Under the pieces are notes generated by a model, which ran no database searches, was not told the origin of the DNA, and saw nothing but the letters and a program-made list of their open reading frames with translations. A stretch of DNA of 34,945 nt from Mesotaenium endlicherianum (lineage: Eukaryota; Streptophyta; Zygnematophyceae; Zygnematales; Mesotaeniaceae). The DNA lies in contig WELA01005344.1 of assembly GCA_009602735.1 (NCBI GenBank), positions 16,823 to 51,767 of the forward strand, given 5' to 3'. Positions 1 through 9,850 of this stretch are shown in pieces. Position numbers and translations under genes: made by a program. Within the stretch, counting starts at the first letter, position 1; every line of letters begins with the position of its first letter.

Positions 1-227
1 GGGGGGGGGGTGTTTGGGGGCGTAGCGCAGTCCTCACCTGTATGCTTAAAAGGTATACAGTATGCACGCACGTGAGGGCACATATGCATGTATGTATGCA
101 CATGTGTACACGTGCGTGTGCGCTTGTGTGTCTGTGTGCGTTTTTGGGCGTATCTCAGGATATGGACAGGGGGGAAGGTAGTGGCAGGAGGGGGGAGGGT
201 AGGGTGCTGGAATTCTATGTGGAGTAC
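1..227. other. MON2 intron DNA, G-run at the edge and GT-rich tract
   Basis: This stretch lies beyond the donor site of MON2 exon 4, so it should be intron. It starts with a run of ten G bases and holds a degenerate GT/GC tract around 85-150. I see no further MON2 exon and no other gene in it. Confidence 0.5.
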
Positions 228-2860
228 CTGTGGACAGTGTCAGCATTGCGAGCATTTCCAAGCAGGCGCAAGCAAATCCCCAGCATGACTGCCATGTTCT
301 CCTGCCACACCATCTCCCAAAAGACACACACGTCAGCAAGTAGCCACACACTTCCTGCACTTTCCGTTGTACTGGCTGTACTTCCCGTGCTTCAAGCACT
401 AACTGTACCTCCTGTACTTCCTGTTCTTCCTGTACTTCCGGTGCTTCATGCAATAACAGTACGACGTGTACTTCCCGCACTTCCTTTCCCCCATGAATCA
501 CAATTAATTACTACTACAAAATCTTGCTCCCGCTTAAATTACAATTCGACTGAGCTTGGTGACTGGGTGAGACTATCCTTCCGGCGCTTGCAGCACTCAG
601 TGGCACAGCACAGGGCCAGCAAGGCTCCTGCCAGAAGACGGATTGGCACTGCCCCGCATGCTCTCCTGGCAGGGGCTCCAGCCATACGGCAACGACATGC
701 TACCTTGCGCGAGACGAGGGTATGAGAGCAAGCGCGTGCTACTTACCTCCTACTCACTTCCTTCACACAGCACACAGCCCAGATTGACGTGCGTACATAT
801 ATGTGCGTGCGTGTGCGTGTGTGCGTGTGTGTGAGTGTGTGTGCGTGTGTGTGTGTGCGTGTGCGTGTGTGTGCGTGTCTGTGCGTGTGTGCGTGTGTGC
901 TCGTGTGCGCGTGTGTGTGTGTGTGCGTGTGTGGGTGTGTGTGTGCGTGTGTATGTGTGTGTGCCTGCACGCGCGCGCGAGTTTGTACGCATGCGCACGT
1001 GTTCGTGTGCATGTACTTGTATGCATGTGCATGTGCACGCACGTGTGCGTGTGTGTGCGTGTGTGCGCGTGTATGTATTTCACCGTGCCTGCATTTGCGC
1101 GCTTTAAAGGGGGGCTTGGGCTCTAATTAAAAGAAAGACCTCAAAAAAAAAAAATTGAGAATAAGGACAAGAGCAAGGAGAAAAAAAAAAGCATGGTCCC
1201 GTCGCGAGGGTACAGGGTAGAAGTACAGAAAGTACAAGGGGGAGAAGAGGAGCTAGAAGTAGGCAGGACAGGGAAGGGCTACCTCATCCTCAGGGTGGAG
1301 GCGAGACTGCAGAATAGTAAGATCGATCTGCAGCACCTTCAGCTGCACGCCCTCGTCCATGCTCTCCGAGTGCTGCCGGTGCGCGCGATGGGTTCAGGTA
1401 CAAGGGGGGGGGCAACGGCACCGAGGAGTTAGCTTGTGAGCTTGTCGAGGGCAGTAACTACGGTGCTTGTCTGACTGCTCCGGTACTGGCTAAAGAGCTG
1501 GCATGGCAGTGTTTGACAGCCTCTTACACGCCACGGTGAATCGTACTATTAAATAAAAATGCAAGAGAGAATGGGAAAGGGCGGCTGCTCCCAGACGAGG
1601 AGCTTGCAGCCAAGGCATCTGCACGTAGCGTGCTCAAGAAATTTCAAAGGAGGGCCTGCTTCTACTGTAAGAGTAGCTATGCACCCCCATTAGACGCACG
1701 AAATTTGTTGAGTTTGGTCTGACTGTTCTAACCCCTCAAGAGGAGCACAGGTGTCGTCTGATGAGGGCTACTCTGACCTACAAAACCACCAAGGAACACA
1801 TTCCCCCCACACCAACTCGAGCCCTATAATCCGAATCTGGCCTTTTCATCTTTCCTGATTTCTATCACAATTCAAATCCGCTGCGCCTGAGCTGCCCATG
1901 TACATGTCCCACTGAGAACTTTAAAGTGCTGCTGGGTGGCACTTTGACCTTCTACTGCGGCAGAGGAGGAAAAGAAGGAAGAAAGTGTGATGTTGTCATT
2001 TGGTTCAATGAGGGCCCCCTTCCGCCCAAGGGCTAAGCAATATCATACTAGTGGTCCTTCATCCTCCCTCTCTGGCTGTGAGGAGTCATTCTGAGTGCTG
2101 ATGAAGACGGATCCAACGGTGGACAGCCACAATGCTTAGATGTTTTGACACAAGTTCTTGGTTACGACAGCAGCTAATTGACGACACTGCATCTTGTAAC
2201 ACTTATTCTCTAAGCCTGGGACTCCCAAGGAAGAGGGTGAGGAAATAGTGAACGCATCGGCACAAGAGTTGAGAACTCCGTCTACCTCTTTGAGAGTGGT
2301 CAGGATCTGCGGCAGGGCAGTGGGAGCCACAGCATCGTGAGCAATAAGCTTCTGCAGGCATGAGAGCCCCAGCGTGCTCAGTTTCACTTGCTTCGTCTCG
2401 CATGCCAGCAGGAAGATTTTGAGCACGTCATCGCTCTTGGCGATGGATGCTGGATCTGAGAGAGTTCGCAGCTGCAAGAGGAGAAAAGAAGAAAAGGACA
2501 CTTGTCAATATTCCTTGCTCCTGAGTGCAGCTGGACTATTGAACCAGCAAGCAGAGGTACAAGCAGATCACGCGACTGATGACGAGCAAATTATTCTGGG
2601 CCAGCATCTTTTCGGAGCAAGATGCTCATGCTTGTTGTTGCACGGCGGTTTAGTACTAGCTTGACTTTCTTAATTTGACCCCGAAAAGCAGTTACTGTGT
2701 AGGAAAGATGCAGATTATTAAGGATGGCAAGGAGGGATAGGCCACTTCGTACTTTCAGAATGGCATGTTCAGCAGCATCTTTAACGGCAGGAAACTTTCT
2801 GCGAGACTCGGCCGAAATTGCTCTAAGGTCGACCTCCAAAACTGCATTGAAGGCCATCAT
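228..2860 (-). CDS. MON2: MON2-like Golgi/endosome trafficking protein, N-terminal exons (gene runs off left edge)
   Basis: Four exons on the minus strand give the N-terminus of a MON2 protein, a large scaffold related to Sec7-type Arf-GEFs that acts at the trans-Golgi and endosomes. Exon 1 is 2753-2860 (ATG at 2860 or 2857), exon 2 is 2286-2471, exon 3 is 1283-1372 and exon 4 is 228-301. All introns are GT-AG, and exons 1-3 end in phase 0. The 152 visible codons carry the DCB-type start of the family: [26 protein letters not shown], then [39 protein letters not shown] and [12 protein letters not shown]. Exon 4 ends in phase 2, and the remaining exons, most of a roughly 1,600-residue protein, lie left of base 1. 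Introns are loaded with GT-rich and GTACTTCC-type repeats. The family call rests on remembered conservation; splice sites are read directly from the sequence. Confidence 0.87.
350..486. repeat. Degenerate minisatellite of a CTGTACTTCC-type unit
   Basis: About a dozen imperfect copies of a 9-12 bp unit (GTACTTCC, TGTACCTCC, GTGCTTC and similar) lie in the intron just upstream of MON2 exon 4. Short open frames read from it on either strand are low-complexity artefacts. Confidence 0.75.
787..1078. repeat. Long GT/GC alternating purine-pyrimidine tract in a MON2 intron
   Basis: Almost 290 bases of GTGTGCGTGTG-type sequence lie inside the intron between MON2 exons 3 and 4. The open frames it contains in several phases encode only Cys/Val or His/Thr runs and are not genes. 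Strict purine-pyrimidine alternation makes it a candidate for left-handed DNA. Confidence 0.9.
1373..2285 (-). other. MON2 intron 2, no other gene seen
   Basis: This 913-bp interval is bounded by a GT donor (GAG|GTAGAC on the minus strand) and a CAG acceptor. It holds a G-run near 1405 and otherwise ordinary non-coding sequence. Confidence 0.75.
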
Positions 2861-4533
2861 TTTGACTGCCTGACTCTACTCACTCTTATCTAACGAACAT
2901 GATCACTAGCAAAGAGTCTACTGCACGACATGTCAAAAGCATATAGACAGCTAGAAATGGATGAGATGTTATCATATATCGCCTGACAGAATCTTCTTCC
3001 TTTAAGATTTCATAGACCTGAATCAGAAACCATTCATCACATTGACGATTGATCACGATTTTGAAACCAAAGATGGACGTGACTAGAAAATGGCCCAGTT
3101 CTATGACACAGTATGACAGGATGCATCACACAAACGCGCGAGATAATATGTAACCATCATGTGAATTTGCAACAGGCACTACCGTTCATACTCGTTCTTC
3201 TTCAAATTTCCAGTTAAACATAGTTCACACTCGACCAATTTCTTGAATTGCACTGGGTTCCTCCAAATTCCATTTTTCCCCTTTTAATTGTTCCTATGTC
3301 TCGACACGGTGCGCATGCGACTTCAAACGTTGTTCAGACCATTTTTAACGGTCAAGCCGTACTGAGTGGTACATTGATCCATCCACTGGCGTCCATTTGT
3401 GTCGCGACTACAATCCATTTGACGGTGTCGCACGCGCAGCGCAAGCTACGGCCACCGAGTACGGAAAGTCAACGTTGACTCACCGACCACTTGACTGGTT
3501 ATGTCGGCATCAAGACCACTGGCAAGGGGTCAATGTCAATGTGCCCCACACCCAGGAATGGGGGAGGTTTTGACAGCATAGATAGCCGCAAGACTAGAAG
3601 CTGGGGATCAGTGATGAGTCGCCCAGCAGGAACCAAGTCCGATACTGTGTGACTGGCAGATTAAGCCAGGTCATGACCACAATGCCAGAATAGATTACGG
3701 TCGCCCGGTTGGGAATCTTGAGCAAGTGGCATTTGCTTGAACACACAGCTCAGGAGTTCGTACCATGAGCCAATTAGGCGTGACTGCCATCTGAGAAGCT
3801 AAGCAACCACGCACGCCAGTCACGAGGTGTGCATGCATGCTGAGTGACTACGAGTTTGAATTGAGCATGGCTAGGCAGAAGCGACATGCAGCTAAGCTTT
3901 GTGACAAAGCACGGCATTCTCGAAAGATGACGCTGTGTGGTGCCTCCGATAGGCACGAATCTTGCCTGAGACATGTCATTCACTCTCGCGCACTTTTGCG
4001 AAGAAGCAGAAGGAAGGAGAAGAAGGGCACGAAGAAGAAGAAGGAGTTCCCAAGGCCATTGGAGGGCCGAGGCCCCACGCTTCTGCTGACGGTAAAGATT
4101 CTTCTCAGTGTATCATAGATAAGTTAGGATTGTAGGAGTTCCCAAGAGGGAATCTCACTGTTGAAAGCAGGAGGACTGCAGAATAGAATCTGCTAGGAGA
4201 TTAGCACAGATTCAGCCGAACGCCACAAGTGTGTGAAGCAGCCTTAAAATGGTGAGTTGTGTGTTAGTTTCCAAGTTCTCAAAAGTCGCATTCGCATCTC
4301 GAAGAGAGAGAGTAGTATTGACAGATAATGCTCTCAGTGAAGAACTGAGTGAGCCTAGCCTGGCAGTGAAGAGCTGTTAAGGCACGATGTTAAGTGAAGA
4401 ACTTGACCCACGCCAGCATAGACGTGTAGTTTCAGAGTTTTGTAGCTGTGACTTTGTGAAAGTTAAGCGAAAGCCTAAAGGGCGACTTTCTCTGAATCTG
4501 ACGTTGTACGTCAAGCTGCTTAGAGTGTGATTT
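2861..4533. other. Upstream region of MON2 and undefined 5' part of the methyltransferase retroelement
   Basis: No convincing gene is seen here. The part next to 2860 should hold the MON2 promoter and 5' leader. The part right of about 4000 is probably leader or 5' LTR of the retroelement that starts coding near 4534. It has a purine-rich patch at about 3995-4050 and a 13-bp direct repeat, AGGAGTTCCCAAG, near 4043 and 4135. I searched by eye for a copy of the putative 3' LTR start (TGTAAGAGGAATTAAGG) and did not find one, so the element's 5' boundary stays undefined. A short inverted repeat (GGCGTGACTG / CAGTCACG) lies near 3778-3823. Confidence 0.45.
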
Positions 4534-5359
4534 TTGCAAACTACAATTTGCTCGCCTGTGAACCCAAGAACCTTAAGGCATAAAGCCTATGTGGAAGTAA
4601 GAGACTTCCGTCCTACTTTTGAGAACTTCGGTTCTGTGGTTCAGGTGAATAGGAATTCCAAAGCAAATTGGGGATTGAGGCCTGTGAGGGCTGCCGGTGC
4701 TCAACCTGGAAGGGGACCCGGAGAAATTCAACTGTACATGCGGTTGAGAAGTGGAAGACTCTACTACCCTGTGGAGCCTGTGGAAGGTTCTGATTCAAGA
4801 CAGAGTCCACTAGGAAGTGAGACATCTGAGCGCACGGATAACCTGTGGAGTGGGCAACCGTCGGGAGACGAGTCTCGCCATACTGCCACGAACGGTGAGA
4901 ATCCGTATAATGCGCGAGCCTTTGTACCCAATTTGGGCAAAGAGCACGACGTGTGGGGTAAAGATAGTGAGTCTTGGTCACCATTCGAAATGACTGGTGA
5001 TGATAAGGATGAAAATCCTAAGTTCAAGCTTGTCTACAAAGTGTTTTAGTGGACGAACCGGTGGAAATAGTCTCACTTTCGAAGAGTTTGATGAGATCTA
5101 TTGGGCTGACTTCTTTGAGAAAATCCGAAAGGATTCTTCTTACACTCAGTCAATCGCTTTTATAAGCTTGGTTCAGTACTTGGACAAGGATGCCTTGTTG
5201 CTTTATCGCCAATTCCGGAAGGATGAGAACCTTACCCAGGAATGGGCGTTTGACGAGCAAAAGAAGGCGAGGGATTTAAAAATCCAGAAAGAGGCTGCAA
5301 AAGCCCGCCTGTCCGCTTTGTCATCAGGAAGGCGCGAACAGCGCTTCGCTGCCTACTAA
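4534..5359 (+). pseudogene. Gag-like N-terminal region of the methyltransferase retroelement, frameshifted
   Basis: Two frames join around 5043-5046, where a TTTT run looks like a one-base slip. The first part (4534-5049) is polar and contains MRLRSGR, a basic patch common near the N-terminus of plant retroelement Gag proteins. The second part starts at about FSGRTGG and continues with an aromatic, charged segment (LTFEEFDEIYWADFF, LVQYLDKDALLLYRQFR) that reads like a capsid helix bundle, then a Lys/Arg-rich tail. No CCHC zinc knuckle is visible. At about 270 residues in total it is short for a plant Gag, so part may have been lost. The Gag assignment rests on position and composition rather than a diagnostic motif. 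No clear initiator ATG was seen; a TGA lies in frame at 4528. Confidence 0.5.
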
Positions 5360-5360
5360 T

Positions 5361-5909
5361 TTCAGCACTGTGAGAGTGCAGAACAAGGATAGAGTTTTGA
5401 CGTTCAACGACTGGGCCGCTCCCAACATCCTATTGGACACTAGCGCACAGCCAGTAATTTTGGGAAAGCGAGCTGTGAAAGCTCTGGGATTGACGGCAAG
5501 GGACCTGAAAGAAAGCCCTTTCCAGTTGAGGACTGCATCTAGGCAGATTTTAAAGTATGGTGGAATCACCCGCAAGCCTGTGAAAATCACAGTAAACTTG
5601 GGGAAACCTGAGGAAGCGTCACTGTTCATAGAATGCACGGTGACAGAGGCAGAGAACTATGATGTTCTCTTGGGGACAGAAGCTCTAATTCCCCTGGGTA
5701 TGGTCATCGACCTGCGGAAGCGGAGGGTGACTTACCAGTCAACAGATCGGCAGCCGACAGGAGAAATTCCTGTGCAAATGGTTTGCTCGCGAGAGGCGAA
5801 CTACGGACTGCTAGACTGTTATGTGAATGACCAATATCCAGACCATTATGACCTCATCATGCAACGTGAAGAGAAGGGCTACACCAGCGTCAACATGCCG
5901 ACTCCCTAG
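5361..5909 (+). pseudogene. Retropepsin-like aspartic protease of the methyltransferase retroelement
   Basis: The frame opens about one frame shift after the Gag-like region and encodes roughly 180 residues. It shows retropepsin layout: NILLDTSAQPVILG as the active-site loop, then a beta-rich stretch (ITRKPVKITVNLG, SLFIECTV) and YDVLLGTEALIPLGMVID, the usual ILG-D strand near the end. The catalytic loop is Asp-Thr-Ser (5436-5444) where the family has Asp-Thr/Ser-Gly. GGC to AGC is a single G-to-A change, though a natural Ser variant cannot be excluded. A TAG at 5907-5909 separates it from the methyltransferase in the same frame, so the two were probably one polyprotein. Protease would cut the Gag-Pol chain during particle maturation. 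Confidence 0.72.
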
Positions 5910-6749
5910 GTTTGGCAACCTCGGATTATGGAGCAACTAGAAGCTGTGAGTAACAGGGATCGTGGCCCGCAAGAGCTGCTGCCAGTTCCTTATCCTGTTA
6001 AAACTGCTGCCAATTTGATGCCTGGAGTAGACCCGCTGCCGCAAGGAATTGTGAGGATGGAAGATCCTTTTTGCAGGAGGCGAGTAGTAGTGCTGGAATT
6101 GTTCGCCGGACTTGGTTCTGGAACCATCGCACTGATTCAGCGAGGTATCCGGGTATCCAAAGTGCTGTATGTGAATAACGAGAAGAGTGCTTTCACAGCC
6201 TTTAAGGAGGTCATGAGTCAGATGCGGCAAATGTACCATTTTAAGGCATTGGTGCCTACTAGTTTGGTGCGTCTTGCTGGAGGAAACATCCTCGATGTGA
6301 AGTCTAAGGACCTGTATGGTTACAAGATTGACTGGATTTTTGCGGGATTCCCTTGTCAACCTTTCTCGCAAGCTGGGAACAGGAAGGGATTCAATGACCC
6401 GCGAGCACGACACTGGGAATGGATGGTGAAAATCATCAGCATGCTGCGGAAACGCCAGCATCCCTACCCACCAGTGTTTATGATTAAGAATGTACATCCA
6501 GGGATGGATTATAACCAGATGAAGCCGAGAGATCCATGGCTGGTCTTCAACTCCACCCTGGGGTCATCATGTATTGATCAATGACGCCAGGCACGGAGGA
6601 CTCTCACACCGGGCCAGACTATTCTGGACCAACGGCATGTCCATTGAAGTCCTGAGGGAGATGGAGGAGATTACGCGGCGCACGCCAACGGCTGTATCTG
6701 TGGGAGAAGCACTGATGGTGGAAACCAAGCCAGTGATCAGGATGGATTC
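5910..6749 (+). pseudogene. C5-cytosine DNA methyltransferase, catalytic half (motifs I-VIII), inside the retroelement
   Basis: Counting from the ATG at 5928, VVVLELFAGLGSG (residues 53-65) is motif I, the S-adenosylmethionine loop. YVNNEKSAF is motif II-like, and IDWIFAGFPCQPFSQAG (134-150) is motif IV with the nucleophile Cys143 at 6354-6356. Then follows RKGFNDPR, and MIKNV at 185-189 is motif VI. Here the catalytic Glu of ENV is Lys (codon AAG at 6486-6488). A frame slip near 6540-6570 moves to the second frame, which gives LINDARHGGLSHRARLFWTN (about 6573-6633), motif VIII with the Gln replaced by His. The CDS is cut at 6749 by the solo-LTR-like insertion and resumes at 7472. The enzyme would methylate cytosine in DNA. 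Two damaged motifs, a frame break and an insertion mean this copy is inactive. Whether it is closest to DNMT3, chromomethylase or another class is unresolved. Confidence 0.88.
6745..6749. repeat. Target-site duplication GATTC, left copy
   Basis: GATTC here and at 7472-7476 flank the insertion. Removing the insertion and one copy fuses GAT to TCC and keeps the methyltransferase frame (Asp-Ser-Tyr-Pro). Confidence 0.85.
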
Positions 6750-7471
6750 TGAAATGAATCAACTTACCAAATAGGTAATTAACAATTAATTAAGATCTTT
6801 ATATCAGCAAGTAATCTTTATGGATTTTCCGTTAACTAATTAAACGGTAAAAGGACAACACACTAGCAATGAACAACACTCGTAAGTCAAATGCGAGTAA
6901 ACTAGCATCAATAATGCAAATTAGTAAACTCATACATAAGCAAGGTTAGAAGACAATGCGTATCAATGGCTTCTCGCCTTGGATTCAGATCTCTCTCAGT
7001 AAGCTGTACAAGAGAGTTGGCCTCGTTTCCAAATGCCAAACTCGAGAGCAATGCCTAGCATATGTACATGGAATGAGTTTACTGTTCAACGGCCAGTGCG
7101 ATGGCACCGCCTACCCGGGAGTTAACCACGTTGGTAGGACCTCGGTGAACCAAATTCACCGCCATCTCCCATCATCCCGAATCGCCATCCATCATAGGGA
7201 TGTCATCTGGCCATTCATCAAGCATATCACACTTAGATGTATATCGAGGCAGTTCGCTGCTACCGAGTACGGAAGTCAGCTGGCTGTCAAAGAATGTGTC
7301 AGCAAGCTGACTTAAGTTGACTTCAGCCTGCTGCTTCCGGCTGAGTCATTAAACTGCTATTAAATATAAAGTCCAACAGACTGATTATTTAACTAGAGTT
7401 CAGCAGGCTGAACATGATTAACTATTATATTTAAATGAATATTAAATCTACTAATATACTGATTCATCACA
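6750..7471. mobile_element. Solo LTR-like insertion (722 bp) in the methyltransferase gene
   Basis: The insert starts TGAAATGAATCA and ends TGATTCATCACA. These ends are TG and CA and form a near-perfect inverted repeat (10 of 12 bases). It is flanked by the 5-bp duplication GATTC. This is the signature of LTR-retrotransposon integration, and at this length with no coding frame a solo LTR left by recombination fits best; a small non-autonomous LTR element is the alternative. It is AT-rich at both ends and has a TATA-like AAATATAAAG near 7361. It shares no obvious sequence with the LTRs at 12296 or 34600. A spliced intron was considered because a GTAATT and several AG sites exist, but the duplication and exact in-frame rejoining favour insertion. 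Confidence 0.85.
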
Positions 7472-7800
7472 GATTCCTACCCACAGTACGTCGTCAACGA
7501 GCCAGGCCGGCCAAGGGTGGTGCTGCCCACCTTCATGGCATACCCAGGATCACGCGCATTCGTGAATGGAGGACCGGGAATGGTCAAGAATGCGCACAAC
7601 AGAGAAGCTCAGTGGAGAGAGCCGACAGCTGAAGAGAAGGGGAGGTGCCTGGGGGTACCCAACTCCATTGCACAAGGAATTGTTGCCATGGTAGGACAGG
7701 ACGACGCTGGGAAGATATTCGGCAATATGATTGGGCATCACTCCATGACATGGTTGGTGGAGACGATTATGACTTGGCAGCAGATGACATTCTCTGACAA
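7472..7800 (+). pseudogene. C5-cytosine DNA methyltransferase, C-terminal part (recognition region and motifs IX-X)
   Basis: After the second GATTC copy the methyltransferase frame resumes (codons starting at 7484, 7487 and so on) with QYVVNEPGRPRVVLPTFMAY, a target-recognition-type segment, then GSRAFVNGGPGMV. WREPTAEEKGRCLGVPNSI (about 7613-7669) has the motif IX layout, and FGNMIGHHSMTWLVETI (about 7718-7768) is motif X, whose Gly-Asn helps rebuild the cofactor pocket. No stop or frame break lies inside this part. It flows without interruption into the spacer, so methyltransferase and downstream pol sequence shared one reading frame before the stops arose. Confidence 0.82.
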
Positions 7801-9850
7801 GCCTATGCCCAGGCCAAGACCAGTAACGATCGGAGTCCATGTGGTGCCAACCTCTGATCAGAGAGCTATCAGGGAAGCGCATCAGCGACAAGAAGAATAT
7901 GGTGTTGAAAGGGACGCAGCTGAGGCTGACGAAGGCGAAGCACTCAGAGAAACCAAATTGGCGGAGCTGACCAGGTGTTAAGACCTACTGGCGCAAATTG
8001 ACAATCGGATGGCGGCTCTACACGACCCTCTGGAAAGAGAGCTACAAAGGTTGCGAGAAGACGTAGCCATGGAAGACCAGGCAACTGATGCAGCAAATCC
8101 TTTGGTGAGCGCTGCAGTAAGCAAATTACAGGAGGTCCCATTATCTGCAGAACGCTCCAGCCAAATATTTATGAGGGTGTCGGAATGGGAGGAAGCTACC
8201 ACTTCTGAGTTACGAAATATGGCCCCAGACCAGGTCTAAGGAAGCCCATCCCCAGACGCGGTAACGTCAAGATATGAAGAACGCCAGTGCAATATTGGCG
8301 AATGGGCCGAAGAATGCAGTTAGAATTCAGGAAATTTTGGAGGGTCTGGAAAGACCATTTGCCTGGAGGTGATTTTTGAAGAACGCAGGAAGGAGACGGT
8401 CGAGAAATTGCCCGCCACACCTATTCTGATGAGCCCAGAGCCAGAGGCCAAAGGGCAACCACAAGACACAGTTGGCAGCACAGCTGAGTCGATCACCAAG
8501 CAAATCATGGAGCAATTGCTGGAAGCAGACGCCACTCAACTCAAGGAAGAGAAAGTAGCGAAAGCAGCTCTTGCTCTACAGTCAGCCATCATCAACATGG
8601 CGAGGCTCAACACAGGAAGGGATGAAGAATCGCCGCCTCATGGAACAGAGAAGCCAGAGGAGGGAGAGGATGCAGAGATGCAAGGCCTCTCATAGTTGGA
8701 GTTGCCATCACTGAACAATGGAGGGGACGCCAGGGAAGAAATTCCACGTTTTCCTACGCCGAAGTTGAATCTGCTTGACTTACAGGAGCTGAGGACAGAC
8801 GACTGGGTAACTGACCACCTGATGGGACCAAAGCTGGCAGATCTTTATGAAGAACTAAGGTCACCAACATCCAGTACCCCTACTGCCAGTTTGTTAGTGG
8901 CAGAGCCCAAGTCAACAGTACGACCGCCGCAACGGCAAGAGGTGACTGCTTGCACTGCTAAAGTGGAGACAGCGCAAGGTAAACCCGAGGGTCGTGCAAG
9001 CAGACCAAGGAAGGTGGCCCGTGAGGGTAACGCATCTTATAGGAGGATGCTGAAGCGATATTTCAAGCATAAGGGGAAGGCTCAGAGAGAAGGCGTTCCG
9101 CAAGGAACCACAGCCCCACCTCCGCCGCCTCTGCGGGAAATTCTGCAGAGAGAGGGAGAGGACGGCTTGATTCGCAGGGCAATGGCATTGGGCATCAGTA
9201 TGCCGCCAGGCATTAACATGCCCTTGCTGCAACTATCAGATCTTAGGATGTAGAGGCCGGAGGCACCTGCTCCCATGACACCTGCAATCTCAGAATGGGA
9301 ACTGATGGATCTGAGAAACACCGTCAGCCGCTTGACCGCAGCAGATGATGCTTTCCTTGCACAGCTAGTGGCACCTCAAAGGCCGCAAACGTTGACGCAG
9401 GCATGGACGGTCACACCACCCGCAAGGGAGGAGTATGGCACGACCGTCGTCCGCATGGCTATTATTGAGCAAGAGTGGGGCTGGGTAATCAGCCCTAGGA
9501 ACGATCCTGCAAGTTGGCCAATGGCAAACCAACCTCGGCAACGTGAAGAAGGAGGAACCGGGACCAGTTGGACTGCAGTCGACGAGGAAATGTTCCTGAG
9601 GCAACCTATCCGGAGACGCCTGACATACCCCTCACCGTAGGAGAGGCGACGCGTCTTTGGGAAAGGTAAAAAGCCTAGGAAACAGGCTGCCGAATCTATG
9701 GCAACGGAGGAGCAAGCTGCAAAGCCTGCTACCCCACCTCCTAAGAATCAGGCAGAAAAGCCTGAGAGCCAAAATTAGGCAGAAAAGCCTGAGGGCTAGG
9801 ATGAGGGCGGAAAGACCCCACCTGCACCCAAGGAATAGCAAATACTGGAT
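7801..9850 (+). pseudogene. Unclassified ~680-codon spacer between methyltransferase and reverse transcriptase
   Basis: One frame stays in register through the whole interval but contains nine stops: TAA at 7979 and 8237, and TAG at 8321, 8693, 9251, 9638, 9776, 9797 and 9836. The product is charged and low in aromatic residues. About 7860-8230 is helical and Glu-rich, probably coiled coil. About 8400-8690 is acidic. About 9000-9130 is basic (RRMLKRYFKHKGK) followed by a Pro run. Then come segments such as SMPPGINMPLL and WELMDLRNTVSRL. I recognise no domain. It sits where other Ty3/gypsy elements have protease-RT linker, so it could be displaced Gag, a chromatin-binding module or a linker. 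A 27-bp tandem repeat at 9746-9799 has CAG in one copy and TAG at the matching place in the next. Confidence 0.6.
9746..9799 (+). repeat. 27-bp tandem repeat (AEKPE unit) with CAG in copy 1 and TAG in copy 2
   Basis: The two copies read AAT-CAG-GCAGAAAAGCCTGAG and AAT-TAG-GCAGAAAAGCCTGAG, starting at 9746 and 9773. Because the copies are otherwise identical over this core, the stop at 9776 is best explained as a C-to-T change of the Gln codon. Confidence 0.85.

Noticed and set aside
743..1130. Overlapping long open frames rich in Cys/Val or His/Thr
   Set aside because: They are translations of the GT/GC simple repeat and lie within a MON2 intron.
7200..7330. Possible relation of the solo-LTR-like insert to the 3420-3490 region via CACCGAGTACGGAAAGTCA-like phrases
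   Set aside because: Only one short phrase matches and the flanks do not align, so this is likely chance or a minor shared motif.
6775..7471. A spliced intron in the methyltransferase (GTAATT ... CACAG)
   Set aside because: The GATTC duplication, TG/CA inverted ends and exact frame restoration on removing 6750-7471 plus one GATTC copy fit an LTR insertion better; splicing at those sites would leave extra residues.
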